In this document: one piece after another, positions 1-5,898 of the stretch | Position numbering within the stretch: position 1 is the first letter of the stretch | How the letters are laid out: the number at the start of each line of letters is the position of its first letter | Source: Sphingobacteriaceae bacterium | GTDB taxonomy: Bacteria > Bacteroidota > Bacteroidia > Sphingobacteriales > Sphingobacteriaceae | Assembly: GCA_025450155.1 (NCBI GenBank) | Contig: JANWIB010000142.1 | Coordinates: forward strand, 1 to 5,898 | DNA length: 5,898 nt | Direction of reading: 5' to 3' | Made by a program: the position numbers and the translations under genes | Notes under the pieces: model-generated | Databases searched by the model: none | Seen by the model: only the letters and a program-made list of their open reading frames with translations | Told to the model about the DNA's origin: nothing

Positions 1-1636
1 CGCTACAGACGAAGATTTTGAAGCCCTAAGCGCCTACTGGATGGCAGAATCCATGTATGAGGTAAGAAAATATGGCGAATCTATAACGCAATTTGAAAAA
101 TTTCTTTCTTTACCGGTAGCGAAAAACACCAACCTGTATAACTACGCCAATTACGCATTGGGCTATTCGGCTTATCGTAATGAGAATTATAGCAAATCTG
201 CCACCTATTTTGAGCGCTTTTTACAAGGCGATGAAAAAGATCAGAATACCATTAAAGATGCCACCTTACGCCTGGCAGATTCGTACTTCGTTTTAAAAGA
301 TTATGAAAAAGCCTTGCAACAATACAATAAAATTATTGCATGGAATGCTCAGGGCGAAGATTACGCGTTATTTCAACGAGGTATGATTCAAGGTTTGCAG
401 GGACAAAATGACGGAAAAATCGCTACTCATCAATCACTTTTAAAGCAATATCCCAATTCTAACTATGCAGACGATGCCGGATTTGAAATTGCGTACACGT
501 ATTTCGTTAAGGGTGATTATGACAAAGCTAAAACTGACTTAACCACACTTATTGCTAAATATCCACGCAGCAGCTACGTTCCACGGGCTTTAGTTACCGT
601 CGGTTTAGTGCAATACAACCAGGATAATGATGCAGAGGCTCTAAAAACCTTTCAACGGGTAGTAAACGAATACGCCACTACCAATGAAGCGCAACAAGCC
701 TTAGTATCGATAAAAAATATTTATCTCGATAAAGGCGATGCAGATGGATTCATTACCTATGCTAACAGCACCAACATTGGGAATTTAAGTACTGCAGAGC
801 AGGATAACGTAACCTTTGAAGCCGCAAATAATCGTTTCTTAAAAGGCGAATTTCAAGAGGCTTTTGAAGCCATCAATGCTTATTTCGATAAATTTCCACG
901 CCCAATTCATGAAAAACATGCAAAATTCATCCGGGCAGAAAGCCTTGTAAAACTTAAAAGGCCGGATGAAGCAATTCCTGATTATAACTTCATCCTGAAT
1001 GATTGGACCAGTGAATATACTGAACGGGCATTAATCAGTGCTTCTAATATCTTCCTTAATCAGAAAAAATATAACGAGGCAATTGTATATCTGAAAAAAC
1101 TCGAACTAAATTCAGAATATAAATCGCATTACAGTTTTGCTGTCAACAATTTAATGGAGGCCTATAGCAGCATGAACAATCCGGATGAAGTTTTAAAATA
1201 TGCCACCTCAGTGAAAAATTTTGAAAAATCTTCTCCTGAAGAAAAATTGCGTGCCGAATTATTTACCGGTAAAGCCCATTTAATGAAAGGCGATACGACA
1301 ACAGCGGTTAAAGAACTTACTGACGTTGCTACAAAAACGCAAACTGTATCCGCGGCTGAAGCGAAATATACAATAGCTTATCTTCAATATGTAAAAGGTG
1401 ATTATAAAGCATCTCAAAAAACGGCTTATGAAGTCATTAATAAAATGCCTTCACACGATTACTGGGTTACTAAAAGCTTTATTTTACTGGCCGATAATTT
1501 TGTAGCTACCAAAGATGAATTTCAGGCAAAAAGTACTTTGCAAAGTGTGATAGACAATTATGAGGGGGATGATGATATTATTCCAACAGCTAAAGAAAAA
1601 TTGGAAAAACTAAACGATAAGACTAAGAAGAATTAA
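1..1636 (+). CDS. TPR-repeat protein, C-terminal part (5' end outside window)
   Basis: The reading frame is open from the left edge (first whole codon at base 2, residues ATDEDFEAL...) and already continues a TPR helix there. The ATG at 41 is therefore an internal Met, and the true start lies upstream. The visible 544 residues form about 13-14 degenerate tetratricopeptide-like helical hairpins, recognisable by recurring A/G-x-x-Y/F...G/D-Y-x-K-A patterns such as 'YFVLKDYEKALQQYNKII', 'YFVKGDYDKAKTDLTTLI' and 'YLQYVKGDYKASQKTAY'. The last hairpin ('SFILLADNFVATKD') is followed by a short Lys-rich tail. TPR arrays are protein-binding scaffolds; no catalytic motif is visible. Full-length Bacteroidota relatives are, as I recall, around 1000 residues, so about half may be missing. 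Any signal peptide would be in the missing part, so the compartment is unknown. The stop lies 4 bp before the barrel gene, which implies co-transcription and perhaps a scaffold or assembly role for that barrel (inference). TPR identity is secure; the specific function is unknown. Confidence 0.9.
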   Translation, partial: ATDEDFEALSAYWMAESMYEVRKYGESITQFEKFLSLPVAKNTNLYNYANYALGYSAYRNENYSKSATYFERFLQGDEKDQNTIKDATLRLADSYFVLKDYEKALQQYNKIIAWNAQGEDYALFQRGMIQGLQGQNDGKIATHQSLLKQYPNSNYADDAGFEIAYTYFVKGDYDKAKTDLTTLIAKYPRSSYVPRALVTVGLVQYNQDNDAEALKTFQRVVNEYATTNEAQQALVSIKNIYLDKGDADGFITYANSTNIGNLSTAEQDNVTFEAANNRFLKGEFQEAFEAINAYFDKFPRPIHEKHAKFIRAESLVKLKRPDEAIPDYNFILNDWTSEYTERALISASNIFLNQKKYNEAIVYLKKLELNSEYKSHYSFAVNNLMEAYSSMNNPDEVLKYATSVKNFEKSSPEEKLRAELFTGKAHLMKGDTTTAVKELTDVATKTQTVSAAEAKYTIAYLQYVKGDYKASQKTAYEVINKMPSHDYWVTKSFILLADNFVATKDEFQAKSTLQSVIDNYEGDDDIIPTAKEKLEKLNDKTKKN

Positions 1637-1640
1637 GCTA

Positions 1641-3371
1641 ATGCGATTGAACAAACATATTTTCAGCTATAGTTTTCTTTTGTGTGTGCTTGCCTGGGCA
1701 AGTAGCGGATCCGCTCAAATTAAAACCGACACTACCAAAACCGGGCCTAAGAAACCGGGCGCTGCAAAAACAGATACTAAAAAACAGGAAAATCCTACCG
1801 GAACAATTACAGAAGAAATTGAAGTGGTAAGGCCTTATAAACCAGTTTTAGCGGACGCGGTAAAAATCAGGAGAAGCCCCGATTTAGATAATAGCAAGCC
1901 TTTTAAGCCAGAACTTAACTACAACGTTTTTGATAATAAATTTGAATTAAACACTGAAATCGGTCGTTTGCAGGCACAGCGTTTAGCAGAGGAACAACAA
2001 GTCGTTCTTAAAAACAATTTGGTAAAAATTGGCGCTGGAAATTATCGTACTGGATTGGGTGAGATTTATTTAAATACAGGAAAAGACAAAGCCTTGCAAG
2101 CCGGAATGTTTTTTAAGCACTTAAACCAGCAAGGCAGTATGGATCGGCAAAAGTTTTCGCATCAACAAGCGGCAATTTTTGGACGAAGCATTATGAACGC
2201 CATCACGGTAAATGGCGAGGTTGGCTTTGACCGTTATGCTACTTACTTTTATGGATCTAACCCCGACCCATTAGCCAATACAGCTCTTGCGAAGCAGCGT
2301 TACAGCACAATTTCTTTAAAAGGAGAGCTATTAAAAAACTATGTAGAAGATGATGCGGGTTTTACTTACGCGGCAAAAGCCGATGCTTATTTCCTTAAAA
2401 ATTATTACCAGGGGAAAGAAACCTCAGTTGCTGTAAGTGGCTTTTTAAATAAAACCTGGAACCAATTTAATTTTGGTGCAAATACTTCTGTTGACCTCAC
2501 CACAACAAAAGATGCTTCCTATAATTTAGGGAACAACATCTTCAGAGCGAACCCTTATGTAAAATTTCAGGGGGAGAATTATAAGTTAATTATCGGATTA
2601 AACTTTGTACAGGAGTTTGGCGATAACTCAAGAACCAATTTATTCCCAGCCGTTAGTGGCGAGTTCCCGGTAATATCTGGTTTTGCTACCATTTTTGGCG
2701 GATATAGCGGTGATATTCTTAAAACTTCACTACGCAATCTGGCAAACGAAAATCCTTTTATTGGCAGCAACATCCCTATTGTAAATGCGGTAGAGAAAAT
2801 GAATTTATATGGCGGGATTAAAGGAAATGCCGGATCTGGTTTTGGATTTAAAGCTGCTGTTTTTTATAAGAGGATACAAGATATGCCTTTATTTGTGAAC
2901 AATGTTGCCGGGTTAAACAAATTCGACGTAGTTTACGATGATGGAAACAGTAAAATATTAGGTTTTGAAGGAGAAATTAGTGTAAATGCTTCTGAGACTT
3001 TTACCTGGACAGGAAAAGTTAATATGAATAATTATAGCCTTGCCACCGAAAAAGAAGCATGGTATAAGCCTAATTTCCGTTTAGTATCAAATGCCAGGCT
3101 ATCTATAAACAAAAAATTCAGCGTAGATGGTGAAGTACTTTTCAATGGCGCTACCAAAGCTAAAACGTACACCTTTACACCTGCTCTGCAAGAGCAAATA
3201 GTCCGCATCAAAAGTTTTATTGACTTTAGTGCCGGTGGAGAATATCGCTTTAAAGAAAAAATTGGGGTTTACTTACGTGTAAATAACATTTTTGGCACCA
3301 AATATCAACAGTATCTATATTATCCTAAACTGGGTATAACTGTTTTGGGCGGATTGAATTATTCGTTCTGA
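1641..3371 (+). CDS. Plug-less TonB-dependent-receptor-like outer-membrane beta-barrel protein
   Basis: This is a 576-residue exported protein. Residues 1-25 are a Sec signal peptide: basic start MRLNK, hydrophobic core about 7-20, likely cleavage GSA|Q at 25/26. Cys15 sits inside the core and is not a lipobox. Residues 26-54 are a Lys/Thr/Pro-rich linker. Residues 56-80 hold an unusual segment containing 'EEIEVVRPYKPVLADA', followed by a predicted helix at about 103-125. From about 127 to the end there are alternating amphipathic strands, roughly 20-22 by eye, ending in 'GVYLRVNNIFGTKY' and the terminal 'TVLGGLNYSF'. The final aromatic residue fits a BAM recognition signal, and the ending is typical of TonB-dependent receptors. 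The roughly 100 residues before the barrel are too few and too unlike a plug domain (usually about 120-150 residues) to form one. No substrate can be inferred. The start ATG is 4 bp after the TPR stop and is fixed by the signal peptide. It could also be a structural or assembly barrel. The outer-membrane barrel call is strong; the transport role is uncertain. Confidence 0.85.
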   Translation: MRLNKHIFSYSFLLCVLAWASSGSAQIKTDTTKTGPKKPGAAKTDTKKQENPTGTITEEIEVVRPYKPVLADAVKIRRSPDLDNSKPFKPELNYNVFDNKFELNTEIGRLQAQRLAEEQQVVLKNNLVKIGAGNYRTGLGEIYLNTGKDKALQAGMFFKHLNQQGSMDRQKFSHQQAAIFGRSIMNAITVNGEVGFDRYATYFYGSNPDPLANTALAKQRYSTISLKGELLKNYVEDDAGFTYAAKADAYFLKNYYQGKETSVAVSGFLNKTWNQFNFGANTSVDLTTTKDASYNLGNNIFRANPYVKFQGENYKLIIGLNFVQEFGDNSRTNLFPAVSGEFPVISGFATIFGGYSGDILKTSLRNLANENPFIGSNIPIVNAVEKMNLYGGIKGNAGSGFGFKAAVFYKRIQDMPLFVNNVAGLNKFDVVYDDGNSKILGFEGEISVNASETFTWTGKVNMNNYSLATEKEAWYKPNFRLVSNARLSINKKFSVDGEVLFNGATKAKTYTFTPALQEQIVRIKSFIDFSAGGEYRFKEKIGVYLRVNNIFGTKYQQYLYYPKLGITVLGGLNYSF

Positions 3372-3377
3372 TAGTGC

Positions 3378-3408
3378 TTTGCTGATTTAGATTTAAGAAG
3401 TAATTTTG
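3378..3408 (+). promoter_or_regulatory. Candidate Bacteroidota-type promoter (TTTG-N19-TAATTTTG)
   Basis: In the 42 bp gap between the barrel gene and the HU/SPOR gene, TTTG (3378-3381) is followed after 19 bp by TAATTTTG (3401-3408). This is an exact match to the Bacteroidota primary sigma-factor consensus, a TTG/TTTG -33 box and a TAnnTTTG -7 box about 17-23 bp apart. It is the largest gap in the window and the only intergenic one where I found this pair. Transcription would start around 3412-3416, at or next to the ATG at 3414, giving a leaderless or nearly leaderless mRNA. Chance occurrence is possible in AT-rich DNA. Confidence 0.35.
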
Positions 3409-3413
3409 CTGGG

Positions 3414-4538
3414 ATGGATGTTGCTCAATATATTACGGATTTGTTGGATGAGAAGGAGGAAGTGAGCATTCCGGGAGTAGGTACGCTTTATCAAAAGTCT
3501 TTTGAGTCAACATTTGATCAAGCCAACAACGCCTTCTTTCCCCCTAAAAAAGACCTTAGCTTTATTGCCGGCGAAGGGGATTCAATCGTATTAGCTGAGC
3601 ATATCTCTAAGGTTAAAAACCTCACATTACCATCCGCAAAATATTTTGCTGAGCAGTTTGGCATTACTATTCAGTCTGATCTAAAAACCCATGGCATAGC
3701 CGATATTTCGCCTTTAGGAACGTTAAGCACTCATGCCGATCAATATCTTTTTACCCCCTCTGATAGTTATGTTACCGGAGAATACTACGGTTTACCCCCA
3801 GTTAAAGAACTAGAAATACGCGAAGTTCATACACCTGCTACTCCTACTCCCCAAAAAGAGATTATTTCAGAAGAAAATGCAAGCTTTGTACAAAGCATAG
3901 ACCAATACGCAATTCAGCCGGAAGAAGCTATTTTAGTCGAAACAGAAGTAAAAACCAGGAAAGCCTGGCCCATAATTCTGATGGTTTTAATTGCTATAAT
4001 TGCTTTAGGTACAATCGGTGTTTTAAATTATTACCCCAACTTCTTTAATGATTTAACTAAAAAGGTTTTACCATCCGCTCAACCCAAAAAGATAATCCCG
4101 GCCGAGAAGACTGAAACTACTAAAGAATCGTTAGCAACAGCCGATAGTATTTTAGCCGCCCAAGGATTTACGGTGAAAAAAGATTCCTTAGCAACAAAGG
4201 ATACTATATTAAATGCTCTACAACAACAAGGATTCGAAGTTGAGAAAGTTCCCGATACTATTCTACATATCACAACCCAAACCCAAACAATTACTCCAAA
4301 AGAGACTACCACTTATGAAATAATTGGCGCATCTTTACGAAGTTTAAATGAGGCTGAAAAATATATTGCACAAATGAAAGCCAAAGGAATTGATGCCCGA
4401 ATTGTAAACGATAAAAATGGGAAGCTGATAAAAGTTAGTTTGGGATCATTTACTGATAAAGAAAAGGCACAAACAGAACAAAAACGAATACAGGCTGATA
4501 TAAATGCCAATGCCTGGATTTTACAAATTAAAAAATAA
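3414..4538 (+). CDS. HU-CCDC81 / SPOR-domain single-pass membrane protein
   Basis: This is a 374-residue protein. Residues 1 to about 128 read as two tandem HU-like modules of the prokaryotic CCDC81 type. The first has 'SIPGVGTLY' at 18-26 and 'FFPPKKDLSF' at 41-50; the second repeats the turn as 'DISPLGTL' at 97-104. Residues 133-180 are a Pro/Glu-rich linker. K180-T-R-K183 precedes a transmembrane helix at about 186-206 (rich in I, L, V and A), so the positive-inside rule puts the HU part in the cytoplasm and the C-terminus in the periplasm. A low-complexity stalk with a duplicated segment (238-278) leads to a SPOR domain at about 299-374, which has the two-halved pattern 'YEIIGASL' and 'IKVSLGSFTDKEKA'. 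SPOR domains bind glycan strands stripped of stem peptides at division septa. CCDC81-type HU domains are thought to act in DNA or protein binding. The only plausible start is ATG 3414, since the next in-frame Met is residue 190. It lies 21 bp upstream of exbB. A division or chromosome-envelope tethering role is inference. Confidence 0.88.
   Translation: MDVAQYITDLLDEKEEVSIPGVGTLYQKSFESTFDQANNAFFPPKKDLSFIAGEGDSIVLAEHISKVKNLTLPSAKYFAEQFGITIQSDLKTHGIADISPLGTLSTHADQYLFTPSDSYVTGEYYGLPPVKELEIREVHTPATPTPQKEIISEENASFVQSIDQYAIQPEEAILVETEVKTRKAWPIILMVLIAIIALGTIGVLNYYPNFFNDLTKKVLPSAQPKKIIPAEKTETTKESLATADSILAAQGFTVKKDSLATKDTILNALQQQGFEVEKVPDTILHITTQTQTITPKETTTYEIIGASLRSLNEAEKYIAQMKAKGIDARIVNDKNGKLIKVSLGSFTDKEKAQTEQKRIQADINANAWILQIKK
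4125..4247 (+). repeat. Imperfect tandem duplication in the periplasmic stalk of the SPOR protein
   Basis: Residues 238-256 (ESLATADSILAAQGFTVKK) and 257-278 (beginning DSLATKDTIL, ending QQGFEVEK) are adjacent copies of one unit with the pattern (E/D)-S-L-A-T-x-D-(S/T)-I-L-x-A-(x)n-Q-G-F-x-V. The second copy is three residues longer, within the Ala/Gln stretch. A remnant 'PDTIL' follows at 280-284. At DNA level the copies differ at many codons (for example gaatcgttagcaaca against gattccttagcaaca), so the duplication is not recent or has diverged. Confidence 0.7.
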
Positions 4539-4559
4539 AGATAAAGCAAAACGATAAAC

Positions 4560-5252
4560 ATGTTTTTACTTCAAGTTGATTCACTAGCCCCCGCTGCAAA
4601 TGCAGCAGGAACCGCCACAGCACAAACCGTACAAGAACTTCGTTTTATAGACCTTTTAATTAAAGGTGGCTGGGTAATGATCCCGATAGGATTTCTGTTT
4701 TTTCTGGGTCTGGTCATATTTATTGAACGCTATATTACCATCAGAAAAGCTTCAAAAAAGGAGTCAAATTTAATGCAACAAGTTAAGTCCAGCATCCTTT
4801 CAGGCCAATTAGATTCGGCTACAGCGCTTTGTCGAAATAGCAATACCCCATTGGGCCGAATGTTGCAAAAAGGACTTTTGCGTATTGGGAGGCCTATTAA
4901 GGATATTGAAGGCGCTATTGAAAATGTAGGAAAACTGGAAGTATCTAAACTGGAAAAGAATATCAGCATTTTAGGTATTGTAGCCGGTATTGCCCCTATG
5001 CTCGGATTTATTGGTACGATATCCGGAGTTATACGAATTTTCTATAACATATCGTTATCAGATAATATTAGCATTGGTATTATTGCGGGAGGACTTTATG
5101 AAAAAATGATTACTTCTGCTGCAGGTTTAATGATCGGAGTAATTGCTTATATCGGCTATCATGTACTAAATATTATGGTTGACAGAGTGATACTGAGAAT
5201 TGAAACGGATGCTGTTGAATTTATTGATTTATTAGAAGAACCCGGACGATGA
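4560..5252 (+). CDS. exbB: ExbB/TolQ/MotA-family proton channel subunit
   Basis: This 230-residue inner-membrane protein forms, with ExbD, the proton-driven motor that energises TonB-like transducers. Three membrane helices are visible: about 38-56, ending in the family-typical E56-R57; about 137-160, containing the signature 'APMLGFIGTISGVI'; and about 174-204, containing 'YEKMITSAAGLMIG'. Thr153 aligns with the TM2 pore threonine of E. coli ExbB (T148). Ser186 sits where E. coli has T181, with Thr185 beside it, so a hydroxyl side chain is kept. The cytoplasmic loop between TM1 and TM2 is large and charged, as expected. The first 30 residues are a short Ala/Thr/Gln-rich periplasmic tail. The start at 4560 is preceded by an A-rich tract (agataaagcaaaacgataaac) with no Shine-Dalgarno sequence, the usual Bacteroidota arrangement. 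It sits 21 bp after the SPOR gene and overlaps exbD. ExbB cannot be told from TolQ by sequence alone; membership of the family is certain. Confidence 0.95.
   Translation: MFLLQVDSLAPAANAAGTATAQTVQELRFIDLLIKGGWVMIPIGFLFFLGLVIFIERYITIRKASKKESNLMQQVKSSILSGQLDSATALCRNSNTPLGRMLQKGLLRIGRPIKDIEGAIENVGKLEVSKLEKNISILGIVAGIAPMLGFIGTISGVIRIFYNISLSDNISIGIIAGGLYEKMITSAAGLMIGVIAYIGYHVLNIMVDRVILRIETDAVEFIDLLEEPGR
5249..5252 (+). other. ATGA stop/start overlap coupling exbB and exbD
   Basis: The TGA of exbB (5250-5252) overlaps the ATG of exbD (5249-5251) in a 4-base ATGA. This arrangement usually means termination-reinitiation, and would help keep a fixed ratio between the two subunits of one complex. No ribosome-binding site stands out just upstream (gaagaacccggacg). 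Confidence 0.75.
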
Positions 5253-5644
5253 ATTTAAGAAGAAGGCAACGACCACATGCAGAAGTGCATACTTCAGCGC
5301 TGAACGACATTATGTTTTTCCTGCTGTTGTTTTTTCTGATTGCTTCTACGGTAACCAATCCAAACGTCATTAAGTTATTGCTTCCTAAATCAGATTCGGG
5401 GCAGTCGGTATCAAAAAAAACGATAACGGTAGCCGTAGATAAAAACCTGCAATATTTTATTGAAAAGCAACCCGTAACGTTAGATCAATTATCGCCACGA
5501 ATTCAAGGTTATTTAAAACAAGTACAGGAATTAACCATTGTTCTATATGTAGATCGTACAGTTGCCATACAGGATGTAGTTCAAATTATGGATATTTCTA
5601 ACAAACTTGGTGTAAAACTGGTATTGGCAACAGAGCCTAAATAA
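5249..5644 (+). CDS. exbD: ExbD/TolR-family motor subunit
   Basis: This is a 131-residue single-pass inner-membrane protein, the partner of ExbB, and slightly shorter than E. coli ExbD (141). A short basic cytoplasmic tail (MNLRRRQR) is followed by a membrane helix at about 18-35, 'LNDIMFFLLLFFLIAST'. Asp20 matches the essential protonatable aspartate of the family (E. coli ExbD D25), so the proton pathway looks intact. The periplasmic part starts with 'VIKLLLPKSDSG', the family's conserved strand after the membrane (V-x-L-P). It ends in the alpha/beta module 'VDRTVAIQDVVQIMD' (101-115), followed by G121 and 'KLVLATEPK'. The 4-bp overlap with exbB supports co-translation. The next gene starts 1 bp after the stop. 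Only one exbD copy is present here, whereas some Bacteroidota exbB loci carry two. ExbD versus TolR is not resolvable from sequence; the family call is firm. Confidence 0.95.
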   Translation: MNLRRRQRPHAEVHTSALNDIMFFLLLFFLIASTVTNPNVIKLLLPKSDSGQSVSKKTITVAVDKNLQYFIEKQPVTLDQLSPRIQGYLKQVQELTIVLYVDRTVAIQDVVQIMDISNKLGVKLVLATEPK

Positions 5645-5645
5645 A

Positions 5646-5898
5646 ATGCAATATCGCGAAGAAAATAATTATCCCAAGGCCATATTATTCTCATCCCTAT
5701 TTATGGGGATACTTGTGGCTATCAGTTATTTTATTGTATTCGGCATGTCTCAGCCACAAGAAGTGGGCACAGGAGGTTTTGTAGTAAATTATGGCACTGC
5801 ACCCGAAGGAATGGGTGATGATTACATGAGCATTGAAGAGCCTTCAGTTGATCCGAATGCCAATAATACGCCCCCAGATAAAGTTGTTGAGAACACCG
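5646..5898 (+). CDS. TonB/TolA-like energy-transducer protein, N-terminal fragment
   Basis: The ATG is 1 bp after the exbD stop, and the frame stays open to the right edge (84 whole codons). A short cytoplasmic tail (MQYREENNYPK) precedes one membrane helix at about 12-33, so the topology is N-in with a periplasmic C-terminus, as in TonB and TolA. The helix carries Ser16, Ser17 and Ser27 but no histidine equivalent to His20 of E. coli TonB. Just outside the membrane is a Gly/acidic segment (41-74) containing 'GGFVVNYGTAPEGMGDDYMS' and then 'EEPS'. This is followed by a Pro/Asn/Lys stretch (DPNANNTPPDK) that looks like the start of an extended linker. The C-terminal receptor-contact domain would lie beyond the window. 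The call rests on position directly after exbBD and on this topology. I recall similar N-termini in Bacteroidota proteins annotated as TonB-type transducers. A TolA-like role is equally possible. Confidence 0.75.
   Translation, partial: MQYREENNYPKAILFSSLFMGILVAISYFIVFGMSQPQEVGTGGFVVNYGTAPEGMGDDYMSIEEPSVDPNANNTPPDKVVENT

Noticed and set aside
41..1636. ATG at 41 as the start of the TPR gene
   Set aside because: The frame is open to the left edge, and residues encoded upstream of 41 complete a TPR helix (ALSAYWMAES), so this Met is internal to a gene that begins outside the window.
1683..1688. Cys15 of the barrel protein as a lipoprotein attachment site
   Set aside because: The Cys is inside the hydrophobic core of the signal peptide, without a lipobox context, and a normal GSA|Q signal peptidase I site follows.
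2579..2773. 64-codon open frame on the - strand inside the barrel gene
   Set aside because: It lies wholly within a well-supported gene, has no recognisable domain and no promoter-like sequence; it is an antisense shadow.
3372..3413. Intrinsic terminator or small RNA between the barrel and HU/SPOR genes
   Set aside because: No stable inverted repeat followed by a T-run is visible in these 42 bases.
4273..4290. Short direct repeat acccaaacccaaac as a regulatory or recombination site
   Set aside because: It simply encodes the Thr-Gln-Thr-Gln-Thr run of the low-complexity stalk and has only two copies.
4079..4561. Two adjacent - strand open frames (77 and 82 codons) opposite the stalk and SPOR region
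   Set aside because: Their hydrophobic Ile/Val/Phe/Ser-rich translations are what the reverse complement of a Lys/Glu/Asn/Thr-rich gene gives. Both are antisense to a confident coding region.
4730..4969. 79-codon - strand open frame opposite exbB
   Set aside because: It is fully antisense to the conserved exbB cytoplasmic loop, with no independent coding evidence.

Overview
The window looks like a piece of a Bacteroidota chromosome, most likely Sphingobacteriaceae (Pedobacter-like). That placement is recalled from protein families, not searched. Support comes from the AT-rich base composition, the absence of strong Shine-Dalgarno sequences, the HU-CCDC81/SPOR architecture (a Bacteroidota speciality), the 'LNDIMFFLLLFFLI' form of the ExbD membrane helix, and a TonB-like protein of the Bacteroidota type.

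All six genes are on the + strand and tightly packed, with gaps of 4, 42, 21, -4 and 1 bp. They are: (1) the C-terminal 544 residues of a large TPR-repeat protein, open at the left edge; (2) a 576-residue exported outer-membrane beta-barrel related to TonB-dependent receptors, with no room for a normal plug domain; (3) a 374-residue single-pass membrane protein with tandem HU-like (CCDC81-type) domains on the cytoplasmic side and a SPOR domain in the periplasm; (4) an ExbB/TolQ proton-channel subunit; (5) an ExbD/TolR subunit, overlapping exbB by 4 bp; (6) the first 84 residues of a TonB/TolA-like membrane-anchored protein, cut by the right edge. There is no gene-free stretch over 50 bp, and I see no RNA gene, CRISPR array, insertion sequence or clear terminator.

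Read together, the locus supplies an inner-membrane proton-driven motor (ExbB-ExbD), a probable periplasm-spanning transducer, an outer-membrane barrel whose N-terminus could be a transducer contact, a TPR scaffold, and a protein that can connect the cytoplasmic face to denuded (septal) peptidoglycan. An energised envelope or cell-division machine similar in logic to Tol-Pal is a reasonable inference, but the sequence does not prove it. The 42 bp gap before gene 3 holds a candidate Bacteroidota-type promoter, so genes 3-6 may also be expressed apart from genes 1-2.
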